NCBI RefSeq assembly: GCF_032813545.1
Contig: NZ_CP136520.1
Coordinates: forward strand, 862,001-926,000
Origin: Nodosilinea sp. E11
Lineage (GTDB): Bacteria; Cyanobacteriota; Cyanobacteriia; Phormidesmidales; Phormidesmidaceae
Length of the DNA: 64,000 bases
Direction: 5' to 3'
Shown here: one piece after another, positions 9,206 through 18,916 of the stretch
Numbering within the stretch: position 1 is the first letter of the stretch
Layout: every line of letters starts with the position of its first letter
The notes under the pieces: model-generated
Databases searched by the model: none
Told to the model about the DNA's origin: nothing
What the model saw: only the letters and a program-made list of their open reading frames with translations
Translations under genes and position numbers: made by a program

Positions 9206-9967
9206 ATGGATTCTTTAGAGCTTGCACCCCAGACCCAGTCTAATCTGCGGGTCGGCCTAGGCCGAGTGTTAGTCGTTGAAGACGAGGAGCTGATTCGAGA
9301 AACGGTAGCCCTGGGGCTAGCGGAAGAGGGATTTGACATTTTAGTGGCAGAAGATGGGTTGACGGCGTTAGATATGTTGGGCGGCACCTCAGTGTCGAGC
9401 CACGCCAACCGACCTGAAATCAACCTGGTGGTGCTTGACCTAATGCTGCCTGGCATGAATGGGTTAGACCTCTGTCGGCTGCTGCGCCACCAAAGTATTG
9501 ATGTGCCCATTTTGGTGCTGAGTGCCAAGGGCACCGAAACCGACCGAGTGGTGGGCCTTGAAATTGGGGCCGACGACTATTTGACTAAGCCCTTTGGCAT
9601 GCGTGAGCTGGTGGCTCGGTGCCGGGCCTTGCTGCGCCGCCAGCGGGGTAAGGGCAAGACCGAGAAAGACAATGTTCTTCAGTTTGAAGACATTACCCTG
9701 CATCCCCAAGAGTGCCGGGTCTTTCTCAAAGGGGAAGAAATTAACCTTTCGCCTAAAGAATTTCGCATCCTAGAGCTATTTATGGGACAACCCCGTCGGG
9801 TTTGGTCTCGCGACCAAATCATCGATCAGGTGTGGGGCCACGACTTTATGGGCGACAACAAAACTGTAGATGTGCACATTCGCTGGATTCGCGAAAAACT
9901 AGAGGTTGACCCTAGCCATCCTCACTATTTAAAAACCGTGCGCGGCTTTGGATATCGCCTCGGATAA
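9206..9967 (+). CDS. OmpR/PhoB-family response regulator
   Basis: A 253-aa two-component transcription factor. The receiver domain (about residues 20-135) has the acidic pocket EDE (25-27), phospho-acceptor D78 (VVLDLMLPG) and K128 (LTKPFG). It carries a short insertion (TSVSSHANRPE) before beta-3. A winged-helix DNA-binding domain (about 155-253) ends with the family signature VRGFGYRLG. No histidine kinase gene is adjacent, so its partner is elsewhere. It resembles NblR/SphR-type cyanobacterial regulators, but I cannot choose among paralogues. Confidence 0.9.
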   Translation: MDSLELAPQTQSNLRVGLGRVLVVEDEELIRETVALGLAEEGFDILVAEDGLTALDMLGGTSVSSHANRPEINLVVLDLMLPGMNGLDLCRLLRHQSIDVPILVLSAKGTETDRVVGLEIGADDYLTKPFGMRELVARCRALLRRQRGKGKTEKDNVLQFEDITLHPQECRVFLKGEEINLSPKEFRILELFMGQPRRVWSRDQIIDQVWGHDFMGDNKTVDVHIRWIREKLEVDPSHPHYLKTVRGFGYRLG

Positions 9968-10184
9968 TCCCAGCATCCCTCTCTGGATAGAGATAGTTTA
10001 AAGTTTTGTAATTTTTTTCGGGGTGATTACTCCGCCAGGGTTTACTTCAGCAACAAATAAACCCAGCCTCCTAACTTCTCGTCTAGGCTGTGGGGGCAGG
10101 GTTTAATCATTCGGACTGTGCACCCGGTTGTGGGTGTGTGATTTTGAGAATTTGCCTGTTATCGCCTTACCGGTTGGTAATGTT

Positions 10185-10871
10185 ATGCCGTTAACCATTC
10201 TCATTGCCGAAGATGACGAGGGCACTCGCCTATCGCTGTGCGACTACTTGGAGCTAGAAGGCTACTCGGTGTTGATGGCCAGCCATGGGGAAATGGCCTT
10301 GCAGCAAGTGTTTACCCATCAACCGCAGCTGATCATTACCGATGTGGGTATGCCTGGCTTGGACGGTTATACCCTGGTGCAAAAGGTGCGACAGTTACCG
10401 GCCTTTCGGCTCTTGCCAGTGATCTTCTTAACGGCTCACAACCAAACCCAAGACCGCATTCGGGGTTACCAGATGGGGGGCGATCTGTACCTGCCCAAGC
10501 CCTTTGAGCTGACAGAAATTGGGGCTATCGTGCGGAATTTGCTGGAGCGATCGCAGCTGATTCAATCGGCGTGGATTCAGCAGGTGGCGCTCTCGACTGC
10601 GCAGCAGCGGGCCATGCAGACAGAGGATAGCTCCGCCGAGGTGGCTCCCTGGAGCCCAACTCCCTCAGAGCTCATGGCTGATTTTACCGCCCGCGAACAG
10701 GATGTGCTGGCGTTGCTCTCAGACGGGCTGTCGAATTCTCAGATCGGCGATCGCCTGTTTTTAAGCCCTCGCACCGTTGAAAAGTACGTCAGCAGCCTGT
10801 TGCGCAAAACGGAAACCAGCAATCGCTCAGAGCTGCTGCGCTTTGCCATCAGCCACCACTTGGTGCCCTAG
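10185..10871 (+). CDS. NarL/LuxR-type response regulator (ycf29-like)
   Basis: A 228-aa regulator with an N-terminal receiver (acidic pair AEDDE, phospho-acceptor D53 in ITDVGMP, K in LPKPFE) and a C-terminal LuxR helix-turn-helix (FTAREQDVLALL; RTVEKYVSSLLRKT). The arrangement is that of the Ycf29 family kept in some plastid genomes. ATG 10185 is chosen because MPLTIL begins the receiver; an upstream GTG at 10128 would add 19 residues with no family support. It follows another regulator gene by 217 bp, probably as a separate unit. Confidence 0.85.
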   Translation: MPLTILIAEDDEGTRLSLCDYLELEGYSVLMASHGEMALQQVFTHQPQLIITDVGMPGLDGYTLVQKVRQLPAFRLLPVIFLTAHNQTQDRIRGYQMGGDLYLPKPFELTEIGAIVRNLLERSQLIQSAWIQQVALSTAQQRAMQTEDSSAEVAPWSPTPSELMADFTAREQDVLALLSDGLSNSQIGDRLFLSPRTVEKYVSSLLRKTETSNRSELLRFAISHHLVP

Positions 10872-10962
10872 GCCAAATCTTTCCGGAACTGCCGCCGCGA
10901 TCGCTGTTAGACCATTGCAGCGGGTAACTGTGAGCCCGCTCTAATCAGCGGGATGAACTGCC

Positions 10963-11661
10963 ATGAAACGTGTTTTACCGATAGTGCTGCTAGGGCTGGC
11001 CCTGGCGGGAGGACTGGCCTACGGGGTGCGATCGCACCGCCTAGAACCGCCCGCCGCTGAGGGTCCAGTCACATCGGTGCCGCCTGCCACCTCGGCACCA
11101 GGCGGCGATACTACCGATCAACGGGTGATTCCAGGGGAGCGGGTAGGGCCGGTCACCCCCCAAACCAGCCGGGCCGACCTGGCCGCCATCTACGGTGAAG
11201 CGGCCCTGAGGGATAGCGACATTGACATGGGGGAAGGATTCACCGAGGCGGGCACCGTGGTCAACCCCGGCTCTGACCACCAGTTTGCCGTGGTTTGGCA
11301 GGATGCGACCCGCCGCGATCGGCCCAGTTTAGTCAGAGACTTCGGCCCAGCCTGGCGCACGCCGGAGGGGCTGGGGATAGGCGTGACTTATGCGACGGTC
11401 AAGGCGGCCCTAGGCGACTTTCAAATCTACGGGTTTGCCTGGGACTACGGCGGCACTATCGACCTCAAAGGCAGCCAGTTGGAGCACTACGACAACCAGC
11501 TGATGCTCCGCATGCCCCCCGCCGAGGGTGCGGCCGATGCCCACCAGCAAGCCTACGAAACCGTCATGGGCGATGCTCTCTTTGATGGTGACCATCCGGC
11601 CCTAGGGCAGCTCGACCTATCGGTACACGAGATGGTGGTTTACTTTGACCCTGCCCCTTAG
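10963..11661 (+). CDS. Hypothetical exported or membrane-anchored protein
   Basis: A 232-aa protein that begins with a clear signal or anchor segment (KRVLPIVLLGLALAGGLAYG), followed by a Pro/Thr/Ala-rich linker (about residues 28-55) and a globular domain of about 170 residues with no family I recognise. The domain probably faces the periplasm. Its stop overlaps the end of the convergent amidase gene by 3 nt. Function unknown. Confidence 0.65.
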   Translation: MKRVLPIVLLGLALAGGLAYGVRSHRLEPPAAEGPVTSVPPATSAPGGDTTDQRVIPGERVGPVTPQTSRADLAAIYGEAALRDSDIDMGEGFTEAGTVVNPGSDHQFAVVWQDATRRDRPSLVRDFGPAWRTPEGLGIGVTYATVKAALGDFQIYGFAWDYGGTIDLKGSQLEHYDNQLMLRMPPAEGAADAHQQAYETVMGDALFDGDHPALGQLDLSVHEMVVYFDPAP

Positions 11662-12470
11662 CCCGAGAGACCACTGCGGGTGGGGTACTGGCGCAGCAGG
11701 CTAAACAGTCCCTGGCCGTTGAAGCTACGCGGATCCATGCGGTTACCGGAGCGATCGACCGCCTGGTGGGTAGTAATGCGATTGTCGGGAATGGTGGTTT
11801 GGGCCAACAGCCAGGCCAGCGAAGCGTACTGGGCCTGGGTGTAACCGCTGTGGCTGCGGCGGTTGTTCATGCCATCGCCAGGGGTCTCTAACGAGATGTG
11901 GTAGGCAAAATTGTTGACCGAGGGGGGAAAGGCCGGATTAGTACGCACGGTTTCTGGCCCATTGGGGCCATTGAAAACAGAGTTGCCCGCCCCAAAGGCC
12001 CGTTTTTCGGGAGGCACAATGTAGTAGACCGTGCCATCGCGGCCAATCAGGGTGTGATAGCTGACCTGGTCTTGGTCTCGGGGATGGTGGGTACGAAACA
12101 GGTTGAGGGCGCTCTGGGCAGAGCCAACGGTTTCGTGGATCACCGCAATAAAGTCGTTGTGCAGCACCTGGCCATTGATGTCGGTGGCAAAGCGATCGCC
12201 ATAGTTGCTGGGGTCAGCCAAGGCCGTGACCTGCCGAGGAGAGGCAGCTTGGGCCAACGGGAGGGCTGCGGGAGCGGCAAAATCGGTGGGGCCGGGCTGC
12301 ATGGCCTTGAGGGGTTGCAGCGCTACGTCAGGGGTGGTTTGCATCGGGGGGAGACCACTGACCGTCAGCTGAGGTTGCAGCGGCCCAGCTGCCCGCGCTG
12401 GGCTGAGTCCCAAACCCAGTAGGGTTACCAATGCCCCAACTAAAGCAAGCCATATCCAGCGACGAGTCAC
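11658..12470 (-). CDS. Secreted N-acetylmuramoyl-L-alanine amidase (Amidase_2)
   Basis: A 270-aa peptidoglycan hydrolase of the T7-lysozyme/AmpD fold, which cuts the bond between MurNAc and the stem peptide. A signal peptide (residues 1-27, ending ARAAG) directs it to the periplasm. Zn ligands are visible as His in AVIHETVG (about 110) and His in THQAVDRSG (about 239), with the Asp in the following loop. A Pro/Ala-rich linker joins signal and enzyme. The start is GTG 12470. It is convergent with, and overlaps, the gene ending at 11661. Confidence 0.88.
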   Translation of the reverse strand: MTRRWIWLALVGALVTLLGLGLSPARAAGPLQPQLTVSGLPPMQTTPDVALQPLKAMQPGPTDFAAPAALPLAQAASPRQVTALADPSNYGDRFATDINGQVLHNDFIAVIHETVGSAQSALNLFRTHHPRDQDQVSYHTLIGRDGTVYYIVPPEKRAFGAGNSVFNGPNGPETVRTNPAFPPSVNNFAYHISLETPGDGMNNRRSHSGYTQAQYASLAWLLAQTTIPDNRITTHQAVDRSGNRMDPRSFNGQGLFSLLRQYPTRSGLSG

Positions 12471-12597
12471 GGCAATTTCCCCAGTGCGTTGTTTGCTCTA
12501 TTTTGTAGCGCGAAATGGGCAAAACGAACGTTCGTCTAGCGATCAATTACGTCGCCCTAGCGCAGGCAAGCGTTGTAATAAAAATGCGGTAAAGAAA

Positions 12598-13053
12598 CTA
12601 AGAGGCCCAGCGATCGAGGGCCCGCTTTCCTCCCCAGCGGGCGACGATCTCATCGTCGTAGCTGTCGGCAATGCGAATGACGGTGGTGACAGAGTGGTTG
12701 AGTTCCAGGCGATCGCAGCTTTCACCCACCAGACTGTGCTCAAACACAATGTCGTCTTCGGCATCGTAGGCAAAGCGACCAAAATAAATGCCGTTGTTTT
12801 CTCGCAGCAGGTAGTAGCCCAGCTCGGGAGTTAGATCAATGTCGGTGACCACGTAGGCCCGAGTGGTGATCAGAGTTTCGTCGGTGTGCCAGGGCACCAC
12901 CCGTGTCGAGGCTACCGCCGACCCCAGGTTGACGATGAACAGAGGTTCATCCTCAAATACCACCAGCGATTCGCCAAACAATTCGTGCATCCAGGGCAGA
13001 ATGCGATGGTAAACCGTCTCTTGACTAGGGGTCTTAAACTCCATAGCGCTCAT
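12598..13053 (-). CDS. YbjN / type III chaperone-fold protein
   Basis: A 151-aa acidic protein with the layout of the YbjN/CesT-like chaperone fold that is widespread in cyanobacteria: an N-terminal helix (WMHELFGESLVVF), a beta-sheet (IVNLGSAVASTRVVPW) and two closing helices with RLELNHSVTTVIR. No catalytic residues are apparent. Relatives are thought to bind other proteins. ATG 13053 is used; a second ATG three codons later is possible. Family assignment is by general resemblance and is moderate. Confidence 0.65.
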   Translation of the reverse strand: MSAMEFKTPSQETVYHRILPWMHELFGESLVVFEDEPLFIVNLGSAVASTRVVPWHTDETLITTRAYVVTDIDLTPELGYYLLRENNGIYFGRFAYDAEDDIVFEHSLVGESCDRLELNHSVTTVIRIADSYDDEIVARWGGKRALDRWAS

Positions 13054-13339
13054 AAAAGGTGCGAACAGGTCAACCTCAGCCCTGGGCCAACGCCTTAGCC
13101 AAAGTCTTAACAGAGTAGCCCTAACTGGGCCTTAGGCAAAGCTACTATTCTATTGTCTCATCCCAGCTACAGAACGCCATGGGTGGTCACAACCTGCAAT
13201 CGATCCCCTTGGGGAATCTCTAGGGATTCCGCTAAAATTCCTCCAAATTCCTTCAAAGTACTGACCCCGGAGGCTCGCTGCTGAGAAAATGGCGGTCCTT
13301 GCAGTAGGCTTTGGAGGGTTACCCCAACCCTTTCTCGTC

Positions 13340-14182
13340 ATGCCGATGTCTTCAATGCCTATGGCCTGCATTGTCTTTACCGATCTCGACGGCACGCTGC
13401 TCAATGGCGAAACCTATGCCTACCAGGCAGCTCTGCCCACCCTGGCTCAGCTCACCAAGCGAGGCATTCCGGTGGTGCCAGTCACCAGCAAAACCCGCCA
13501 AGAAGTGGCGCAGCTGCGTCAGGATGTGGGACTGCACGACCCCTTTGTGGTCGAAAACGGCAGCGCAATTTACATTCCCCTTGACCAAGACCAGTTTGCC
13601 CTGCCGTCAGGGGACGATGTCGATGGCTATCGGGTGGTGCAACTGGGCTGCAACTACGTGACCGCTCGGGCCGGGCTGAAGGCGATCGCCCAGGATCTGG
13701 GCCGCCCCCTAAAGGGCTTTGGCGACTGGAGCATCGACCAAGTCGTGCAGCTGACTGGGCTGTCGCCAGCCGAAGCCAAGCAGGCTAAGGCTAGAGACTT
13801 TACTGAACCCTTTATGACCCCTAAAAATGTGCCCGCTGATCAGCTGCGCGAGGCGGTAGAAGCCATGGGGTTTCGGGTGGTGATTGGCGATCGCTTTTCC
13901 CATCTGATTGGAGCTGAAGCAGGCAAGGGCAACGCCGTCCAACAGCTGGTGAAGTTCTTTCAAACCAACAACCCCGAGGCCCAAACCATTGCCACGATCG
14001 GCCTGGGCAACAGCCCCAACGACCTCGATATGCTCGAAAACGTTGACTACCCAATCGTGCTGCCCGGTGCCCACGGTGCCCACCCCCGCCTAGCCGACCG
14101 GGGCTGGCCCATCGCCCCCGCCCCCGCCCCCGAGGGCTGGGCGATGGCCGTGGAGAATGCCCTAACCCAGATTGCCGCCTAG
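13340..14182 (+). CDS. HAD-IIB phosphatase, mannosyl/glucosyl-3-phosphoglycerate phosphatase type
   Basis: A HAD-superfamily phosphatase of about 280 aa. Motif I is FTDLDGTLL (nucleophile and acid Asp), motif II VPVTSKTR, the C2 cap includes ENGSAIYIP, and the late motifs are the K of EAGKGNAV and the IGLGNSPNDLDML segment. This set matches MPGP enzymes, which remove phosphate from mannosyl- or glucosyl-3-phosphoglycerate to give a compatible solute. The start is uncertain among ATG codons at 13340 and 13355 and one further upstream. No synthase gene is adjacent. Confidence 0.82.
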   Translation: MPMSSMPMACIVFTDLDGTLLNGETYAYQAALPTLAQLTKRGIPVVPVTSKTRQEVAQLRQDVGLHDPFVVENGSAIYIPLDQDQFALPSGDDVDGYRVVQLGCNYVTARAGLKAIAQDLGRPLKGFGDWSIDQVVQLTGLSPAEAKQAKARDFTEPFMTPKNVPADQLREAVEAMGFRVVIGDRFSHLIGAEAGKGNAVQQLVKFFQTNNPEAQTIATIGLGNSPNDLDMLENVDYPIVLPGAHGAHPRLADRGWPIAPAPAPEGWAMAVENALTQIAA

Positions 14183-14390
14183 CTGTCTGCCAAGCTGAAT
14201 CCTCCAAGCAATACAGAATTTTGAAGCTCCTGTAAATCTAGTGCCGGGGTGAGGCGGCGATCGCCCCGGTTCAGTAGTGTGACTACAAGCAGGTTACAGG
14301 CCATAGATGATCGCCTCACTGTGGCGCAACAATTCTGGCAACAACTCAGTCAACCTGAAAGCAACTCCTCATAGGAAAAGATTGGCAGCT

Positions 14391-15596
14391 ATGGATGTAA
14401 GTTGGAGCGAGTCCCTCACGATAGCCCTGGCTATTGTGCCGCTGCTGCTGCTGGTGACTTCAGCCTTTTTGGCCCTAGAGGGCTTGTTTGCCCTTCTCAG
14501 TCGCAATCCAGAGTCAACCTCGCCTAGCTTGCCTGCCAATTGCTCTCTGGCAGTGCTGGTACCCGCCCACAATGAAGCGGGGGGCATTGGGTTAACGCTG
14601 GCCAGCATTATGCCTCAGCTGCGTTCGGGCGATCGCTTGGTGGTGGTTGCCGACAACTGCACCGACACCACCGCCGCCGAAGCCCGCCAGGCTGGAGCCA
14701 CGGTTATTGAGCGCCAAAACCTAACCCAGCGTGGTAAGGGCTATGCCCTCGACTTTGGCTTGCGCCACCTGGCCGCCAATGCCCCTGACGTAGTGGTTTT
14801 TGTCGATGCCGACTGCGACCTGCGGCCCGGCAGTTTGGCCGCCCTGGCGACCCAGGTTCAACGCACCAATCGCCCAGCTCAGGCGATTTATCTGATGGAT
14901 ACACCCGCCAACCCTGGGCTGAAAGACAAAATTTCCGCCTTTGCCTTTAAAGTGAAAAACCTGGTTCGACCGCTAGGGCTATACCATCTGGGGCAGCCCT
15001 GCTTACTCACGGGCACCGGCATCGCCCTGCCCTGGGAGGCCGCCACCGCCGTCGATATTGCCAGCGGCCACATTGTCGAAGACATGAAGCTGGGACTAGA
15101 TCTCGCCGTGGCCGGCTACGCGCCGCGACTGTGCCAAGCCGCTTGGGTCACCAGCCGTCTTCCCAGCGGCGATCAGGCGGCTACCACCCAGCGCACCCGC
15201 TGGGAGCATGGGCATCTCCAGATGTTTGTCGAGTATGTCCCGTTGCTGCTAGGCCAGGCCCTAAAGCAGGGACGGATTGCTCTGGTGTTTTTGGCCCTAG
15301 AGCTATCGGTGCTGCCGATTACACTCCAGGTGATGACAGTGGTCGCGATCGCATTCCTTAGCTTTGGCATAGCCCTGGCTGGTTTTAGCTGGCTGCCCGC
15401 CACCCTGGCCCTGGCGGCTTTGGTCTGCTTAATCACCGGCATTGGCCTAGCCTGGGTAGGCTACGGTCGTAGCGATCTGTCGCTGCGAGACATTCTGGGG
15501 TTGCCCGCTTATATGCTGAGCAAGTTTTCTATCTTCTCTAAGTTTTTGACCAAGCCCGAACAAGCCTGGATCCGCACCGAGCGCGACAGTAGGTAA
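14391..15596 (+). CDS. Membrane glycosyltransferase, GT2 family
   Basis: A 401-aa GT2 enzyme with one N-terminal membrane segment and two or three C-terminal ones. The GT-A domain has the nucleotide-binding VLVPAHNEAGG, DNCTD, metal-binding DADCD, and acceptor motif QRTRW. This places it among processive-type or cellulose-synthase-like enzymes that build or modify a polysaccharide at the cytoplasmic membrane. ATG 14391 is chosen because AGGAAAAG lies about 10 nt upstream. It is unlinked to the large sugar cluster further right. Confidence 0.85.
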   Translation: MDVSWSESLTIALAIVPLLLLVTSAFLALEGLFALLSRNPESTSPSLPANCSLAVLVPAHNEAGGIGLTLASIMPQLRSGDRLVVVADNCTDTTAAEARQAGATVIERQNLTQRGKGYALDFGLRHLAANAPDVVVFVDADCDLRPGSLAALATQVQRTNRPAQAIYLMDTPANPGLKDKISAFAFKVKNLVRPLGLYHLGQPCLLTGTGIALPWEAATAVDIASGHIVEDMKLGLDLAVAGYAPRLCQAAWVTSRLPSGDQAATTQRTRWEHGHLQMFVEYVPLLLGQALKQGRIALVFLALELSVLPITLQVMTVVAIAFLSFGIALAGFSWLPATLALAALVCLITGIGLAWVGYGRSDLSLRDILGLPAYMLSKFSIFSKFLTKPEQAWIRTERDSR

Positions 15597-15640
15597 AGGT
15601 CGTAGCCTTCGTGCTAAACCGAACGAATACTCCGTTTGGT

Positions 15641-15664
15641 AGGGGCGTAGCATGCTACGCCCCT
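15641..15664. repeat. Perfect 24-bp palindrome, dispersed repeat
   Basis: AGGGGCGTAGCA and its complement form a perfect palindrome between convergent genes. The same 24 bp recur at 61885-61908. It may act as a bidirectional terminator or as a mobile palindromic repeat. Confidence 0.75.
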
Positions 15665-15720
15665 GCGGGGTTTCTAAACACCTGAGCCCCGAAGCATTTC
15701 ACTTTAATCAATCCACGTTC

Positions 15721-17295
15721 CTAAAGGGCTTGGCGCAGGTTGGCGAGACGCTGAAAACTGCCGGAACCGCATTCCTTCTCAAACTCCTGCACAATCCAAT
15801 CCTGGCGCTTGCCGATGCGCTTAGCGCTTTTTTGCAGGTATTCGAAGTACTCCCACATTTGGGTGGGGGTAGGCCGAGGGCCAAAAATTGAGCCAAAACA
15901 CCAGGCATCCTTCGGCCACCGACCGCATTGCTCCCAAAACGAACGCTCGGCCCAGGTCGGCGCGTTGCGGCGCAGGTAGGCGCGGCGGCGGTGGCCGTGG
16001 AATAGGTCCACCAGGGTGGGGATGTCGTTGATTTGGTGGGCCTGTTCGGCGGAGTAAATCTCCACCATGTCTTCCAGATTGATGGGGCGATCGGTGATCC
16101 ACTGGTGGCCACAGTCGGGGCATTTGACAAAAAACGACAGCACAATGCGACCGCACTGGGGGCAGGGCTTTGTCGGTGGCGGTGTGCCCCCCTCACTGTC
16201 CTTTTGCGCCTGCACCGGCAGGTGGTAGTCCTTAATATCTTCGGGAAAGCCCAGGCGCTCCAGGTTGCCCGCCTGATCGAGAATGAGGCCGTACTGCTTA
16301 CCCGACTGAGGCGAGATGCGCATGACGCGGCCAATCTGTTGCAGGTGCAGGGCGCTCGACTGGGTGGGCCGCAGCATGAGTCCTACTTCCACACTGGGTT
16401 CATCAAAGCCGATGCTGATCACATTGCAGGAGGTGAGCACCATGAGCTTTTCGTCGCGCAGGTCGCTGTACATCCGCTTGCGGTCTTTGATTGGGGTGCC
16501 GCCCTCCACCGTATCGGCGGGGATACCGGCGGCGTTAAAGGCATCGGCAACGTGGCGGGCGTGCTCGATATCGACGCAGAAAGCGATCGTGCGTTTGCCG
16601 GGGCAAAGGCGCTGCCACTCACGCACGATTTTTTCGATCAGCTCGGGGCGATCGCAGGCATTCTTCAGCGCGGCCTCGTCGTAGTCGCCCCGCACGGTCT
16701 TGACTTCTTGCAGGTTGACGACCCCATCGGGGGGCATGCTGTAGTATTTCATCGGGGCTAAAAACCCCCGCTGTTGCAGGTCACTGGGCACAGGAGAGGC
16801 CACCAGGGCATCCATGTAGTCGCCCAACTGTTCTTTGCCCAGGCGCTTGGGGGTCGCGGTCATCACCAGATGCACCGCATGGGGGAAGGTCTTGAGCACC
16901 TTTTTGCCCACCTGGCTAAACAGGGTAATGTGGCCCTCGTCGTAGAACACCACATCGGGCACCCACTCCTGCCACCAGCGTCGTTTGGCCATAGTTTGAA
17001 TGCTGGCGATCTGGATCGGCGCGTCGCGGTTTTCTTCCCAGCCCGCCTTGATGAACCCGCAGTGCAAGCCAAAGGATTCCATTTTTTCAAAGGTTTGGCC
17101 CACCAGCACATCGAGGTGCACCAAAAACATCAGCCGCTTGCCCGCCCCTTCGGCATGGGCGCAGATCTGGCCGCTGATCACGGTTTTGCCCGCCCCGGTA
17201 CCAGCTACGATCGCCACCCGCTTGTGCCCTTCATTGAGCTTGCGGTAGAGGTCGTTGATCAGGTCAACCTGGTAGGGGCGCAGTTGGGGTGGCAT
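15721..17295 (-). CDS. SF2 DEAD/DEAH helicase with zinc ribbon (RadD-like)
   Basis: A 524-aa superfamily-2 nucleic-acid helicase. Motif I GTGAGKT is at residues 32-38, motif II DEGH at 119-122, motif III TATP at about 147, and motif VI QQIGRVMR at about 335. A CPQCGR...CPDCGH zinc ribbon at about 388-405 follows the helicase core, then about 120 residues of unassigned C-terminal domain. Order and size resemble RadD/YejH-type repair helicases. No restriction or defence genes adjoin it, so a repair role is the simplest reading. It starts at ATG 17295. Confidence 0.82.
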   Translation of the reverse strand: MPPQLRPYQVDLINDLYRKLNEGHKRVAIVAGTGAGKTVISGQICAHAEGAGKRLMFLVHLDVLVGQTFEKMESFGLHCGFIKAGWEENRDAPIQIASIQTMAKRRWWQEWVPDVVFYDEGHITLFSQVGKKVLKTFPHAVHLVMTATPKRLGKEQLGDYMDALVASPVPSDLQQRGFLAPMKYYSMPPDGVVNLQEVKTVRGDYDEAALKNACDRPELIEKIVREWQRLCPGKRTIAFCVDIEHARHVADAFNAAGIPADTVEGGTPIKDRKRMYSDLRDEKLMVLTSCNVISIGFDEPSVEVGLMLRPTQSSALHLQQIGRVMRISPQSGKQYGLILDQAGNLERLGFPEDIKDYHLPVQAQKDSEGGTPPPTKPCPQCGRIVLSFFVKCPDCGHQWITDRPINLEDMVEIYSAEQAHQINDIPTLVDLFHGHRRRAYLRRNAPTWAERSFWEQCGRWPKDAWCFGSIFGPRPTPTQMWEYFEYLQKSAKRIGKRQDWIVQEFEKECGSGSFQRLANLRQAL

Positions 17296-17325
17296 GGGGG
17301 ACGTGAGTGGATGGGTGAGAGGATG
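17287..17325. repeat. G-rich tract at helicase start
   Basis: Runs GGGGTGGCATGGGGG and GTGGATGGGTGAG lie across and upstream of the helicase start codon. The GTGGATGGGT unit is shared with tracts near 5706 and 49434. Confidence 0.45.
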
Positions 17326-17500
17326 AGAAGGGAAACGGTACTAGGTACAGGGTCTACGGTGCTAGGTTAAGCCGTTAACGGCGTACCGGGCGGCCTCATC
17401 CAATCATAAACGGGTACTATCGTCTGTTCTCTCACTCCAGAGCGGCGATCGCGGCAGCGTTATCATGCAGGTAGCTAAATCCAGGGATGGGCGCTTGAGC

Positions 17501-18463
17501 ATGGACAGTCGCAGGTTGGGCAATACCGATATTGAGATTACACCGCTGATTTTTGGCACCTGGCAGGCGGGCAAAAGCGGTTGGGTCGGCATCGAAGACC
17601 AGGACGTAATTGACGCGATGCAGGCGGCCCTGGATGCGGGCATTACCACCTTTGACACCGCTGAAGTCTACGGCAATGGTTACTCCGAAGAACTGGTGGG
17701 CAAGGCGCTGGGAGATAGGCGTGATCGAGTGGTTTTGGCCACCAAGGTGTTTGCCAACCACCTCAAAGCCGACCAGGTGATCGAAGCCTGCGAAAATTCG
17801 CTCCAGCGGCTGCAGACTGAGGTGATTGACCTCTACCAAATCCACTGGCCCTCGGGAGCCTTTAACAGCGAGATTGTGCCCATTGGCGAAACCATGGGGG
17901 CGCTGAACCAGCTCAAAGAACAGGGTAAAATTCGGGCGATCGGGGTGTCAAATTTTTCTCGGGCACAGCTCGAAGAGGCGATGACCTATGGCCGCATCGA
18001 CAGCCTACAGCCGCCCTATTCTCTCTTCTGGCGCGGGGTCGAAACCGAGCTGAGGCCCTACTGCGTCGAGCACAACCTCAGCATTCTGGCCTACTCATCG
18101 CTGGCCCAGGGGTTATTAACTGGCAAGTTTGGCCCCGGCCAGCAGTTTCCCAAAGAAGACATTCGCAGTAAAAACAAGTTGTTTCAGCCGCCGCTCTACG
18201 AAAAGGCCCAGGCAGCGTTAGAACAATTGCGTTCGATCGCCGATCGCCACCACACAACCCTGGGCAATTTGGCACTGGCCTGGCTGATCGCACAGCCACA
18301 GACCACGGCGATCGTCGGGGCTCGCAACAGCGCCCAGGCCAAGGAGAATGCCAGCGCTGCCGCCGTAGCCCTTTCTGCCGACGATTTGGCTGACATTGAC
18401 GCCATTAGTCGCACCGTGACCGATCATCTGCCCGCCGACCCGGTGATGTGGACCTTTGGGTAA
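17501..18463 (+). CDS. Aldo/keto reductase
   Basis: A 320-aa NADPH-dependent TIM-barrel oxidoreductase. It begins like the family (RRLGNTDIEITPL) and carries the catalytic Asp/Tyr in DTAEVYGNGYSE, the Lys in VLATKV and His in QIHWPSG. The C-terminal IVGARNSAQAKEN is the cofactor-binding signature. ATG 17501 is preferred to ATG 17465, since it places the first strand at the usual position. The substrate is unknown. It is a single gene. Confidence 0.9.
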   Translation: MDSRRLGNTDIEITPLIFGTWQAGKSGWVGIEDQDVIDAMQAALDAGITTFDTAEVYGNGYSEELVGKALGDRRDRVVLATKVFANHLKADQVIEACENSLQRLQTEVIDLYQIHWPSGAFNSEIVPIGETMGALNQLKEQGKIRAIGVSNFSRAQLEEAMTYGRIDSLQPPYSLFWRGVETELRPYCVEHNLSILAYSSLAQGLLTGKFGPGQQFPKEDIRSKNKLFQPPLYEKAQAALEQLRSIADRHHTTLGNLALAWLIAQPQTTAIVGARNSAQAKENASAAAVALSADDLADIDAISRTVTDHLPADPVMWTFG

Positions 18464-18631
18464 GGCAATGTCTGGGCTTCGCGGTTGAGCCAGCTAGCTC
18501 CTAACTCAGGCCTAAAAACCTAAAAAGCGCCAAACGATTTCTTAGCCTGCCGGTGGTTAGGTGAACCGCAGCGGCTAGACTAACAACATCCGCTTTTGCC
18601 AACCACACTTGGCCGCTTGCCCCGCCGAACC

Positions 18632-18916
18632 ATGAAAGTTCCCGTCTTTGGCCGTATTTACAGCACGCTGCTCAAGCACCCCCGCTATCGCTGGGTGGTG
18701 ATCGGAGCGTCGCTCATCTACTTGGTTAGCCCCATCGACATTTCCCCCGACCTCATTCCCGTCGTCGGCTGGATTGATGACGGCGTGGTGGCAACGCTGC
18801 TGACTACGGGCATTACCCAGGTGCTGCTCGATCGCCGTCAGGCCATGAAAGATCAAAAAACCTTGGCCAACCAGAACGATGCCACGGCCCTACCCATTGA
18901 TTCCGAAACACCGTAA
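18632..18916 (+). CDS. DUF1232 (YkvA-like) membrane protein
   Basis: A 94-aa protein with one or two membrane segments and the DUF1232 signature YLVSPIDISPDLIPVVGWIDD. Function is unknown. ATG 18632 is used; the upstream frame only offers a TTG. Its TAA shares one base with the ATG of the next gene (TAATG at 18914-18918), so translation is probably coupled with the metal ABC permease. Confidence 0.85.
   Translation: MKVPVFGRIYSTLLKHPRYRWVVIGASLIYLVSPIDISPDLIPVVGWIDDGVVATLLTTGITQVLLDRRQAMKDQKTLANQNDATALPIDSETP

Noticed and set aside
16033..17370. Long plus-strand frames opposite the helicase gene
   Set aside because: They are shadows of a GC-rich gene with clear helicase motifs on the minus strand.
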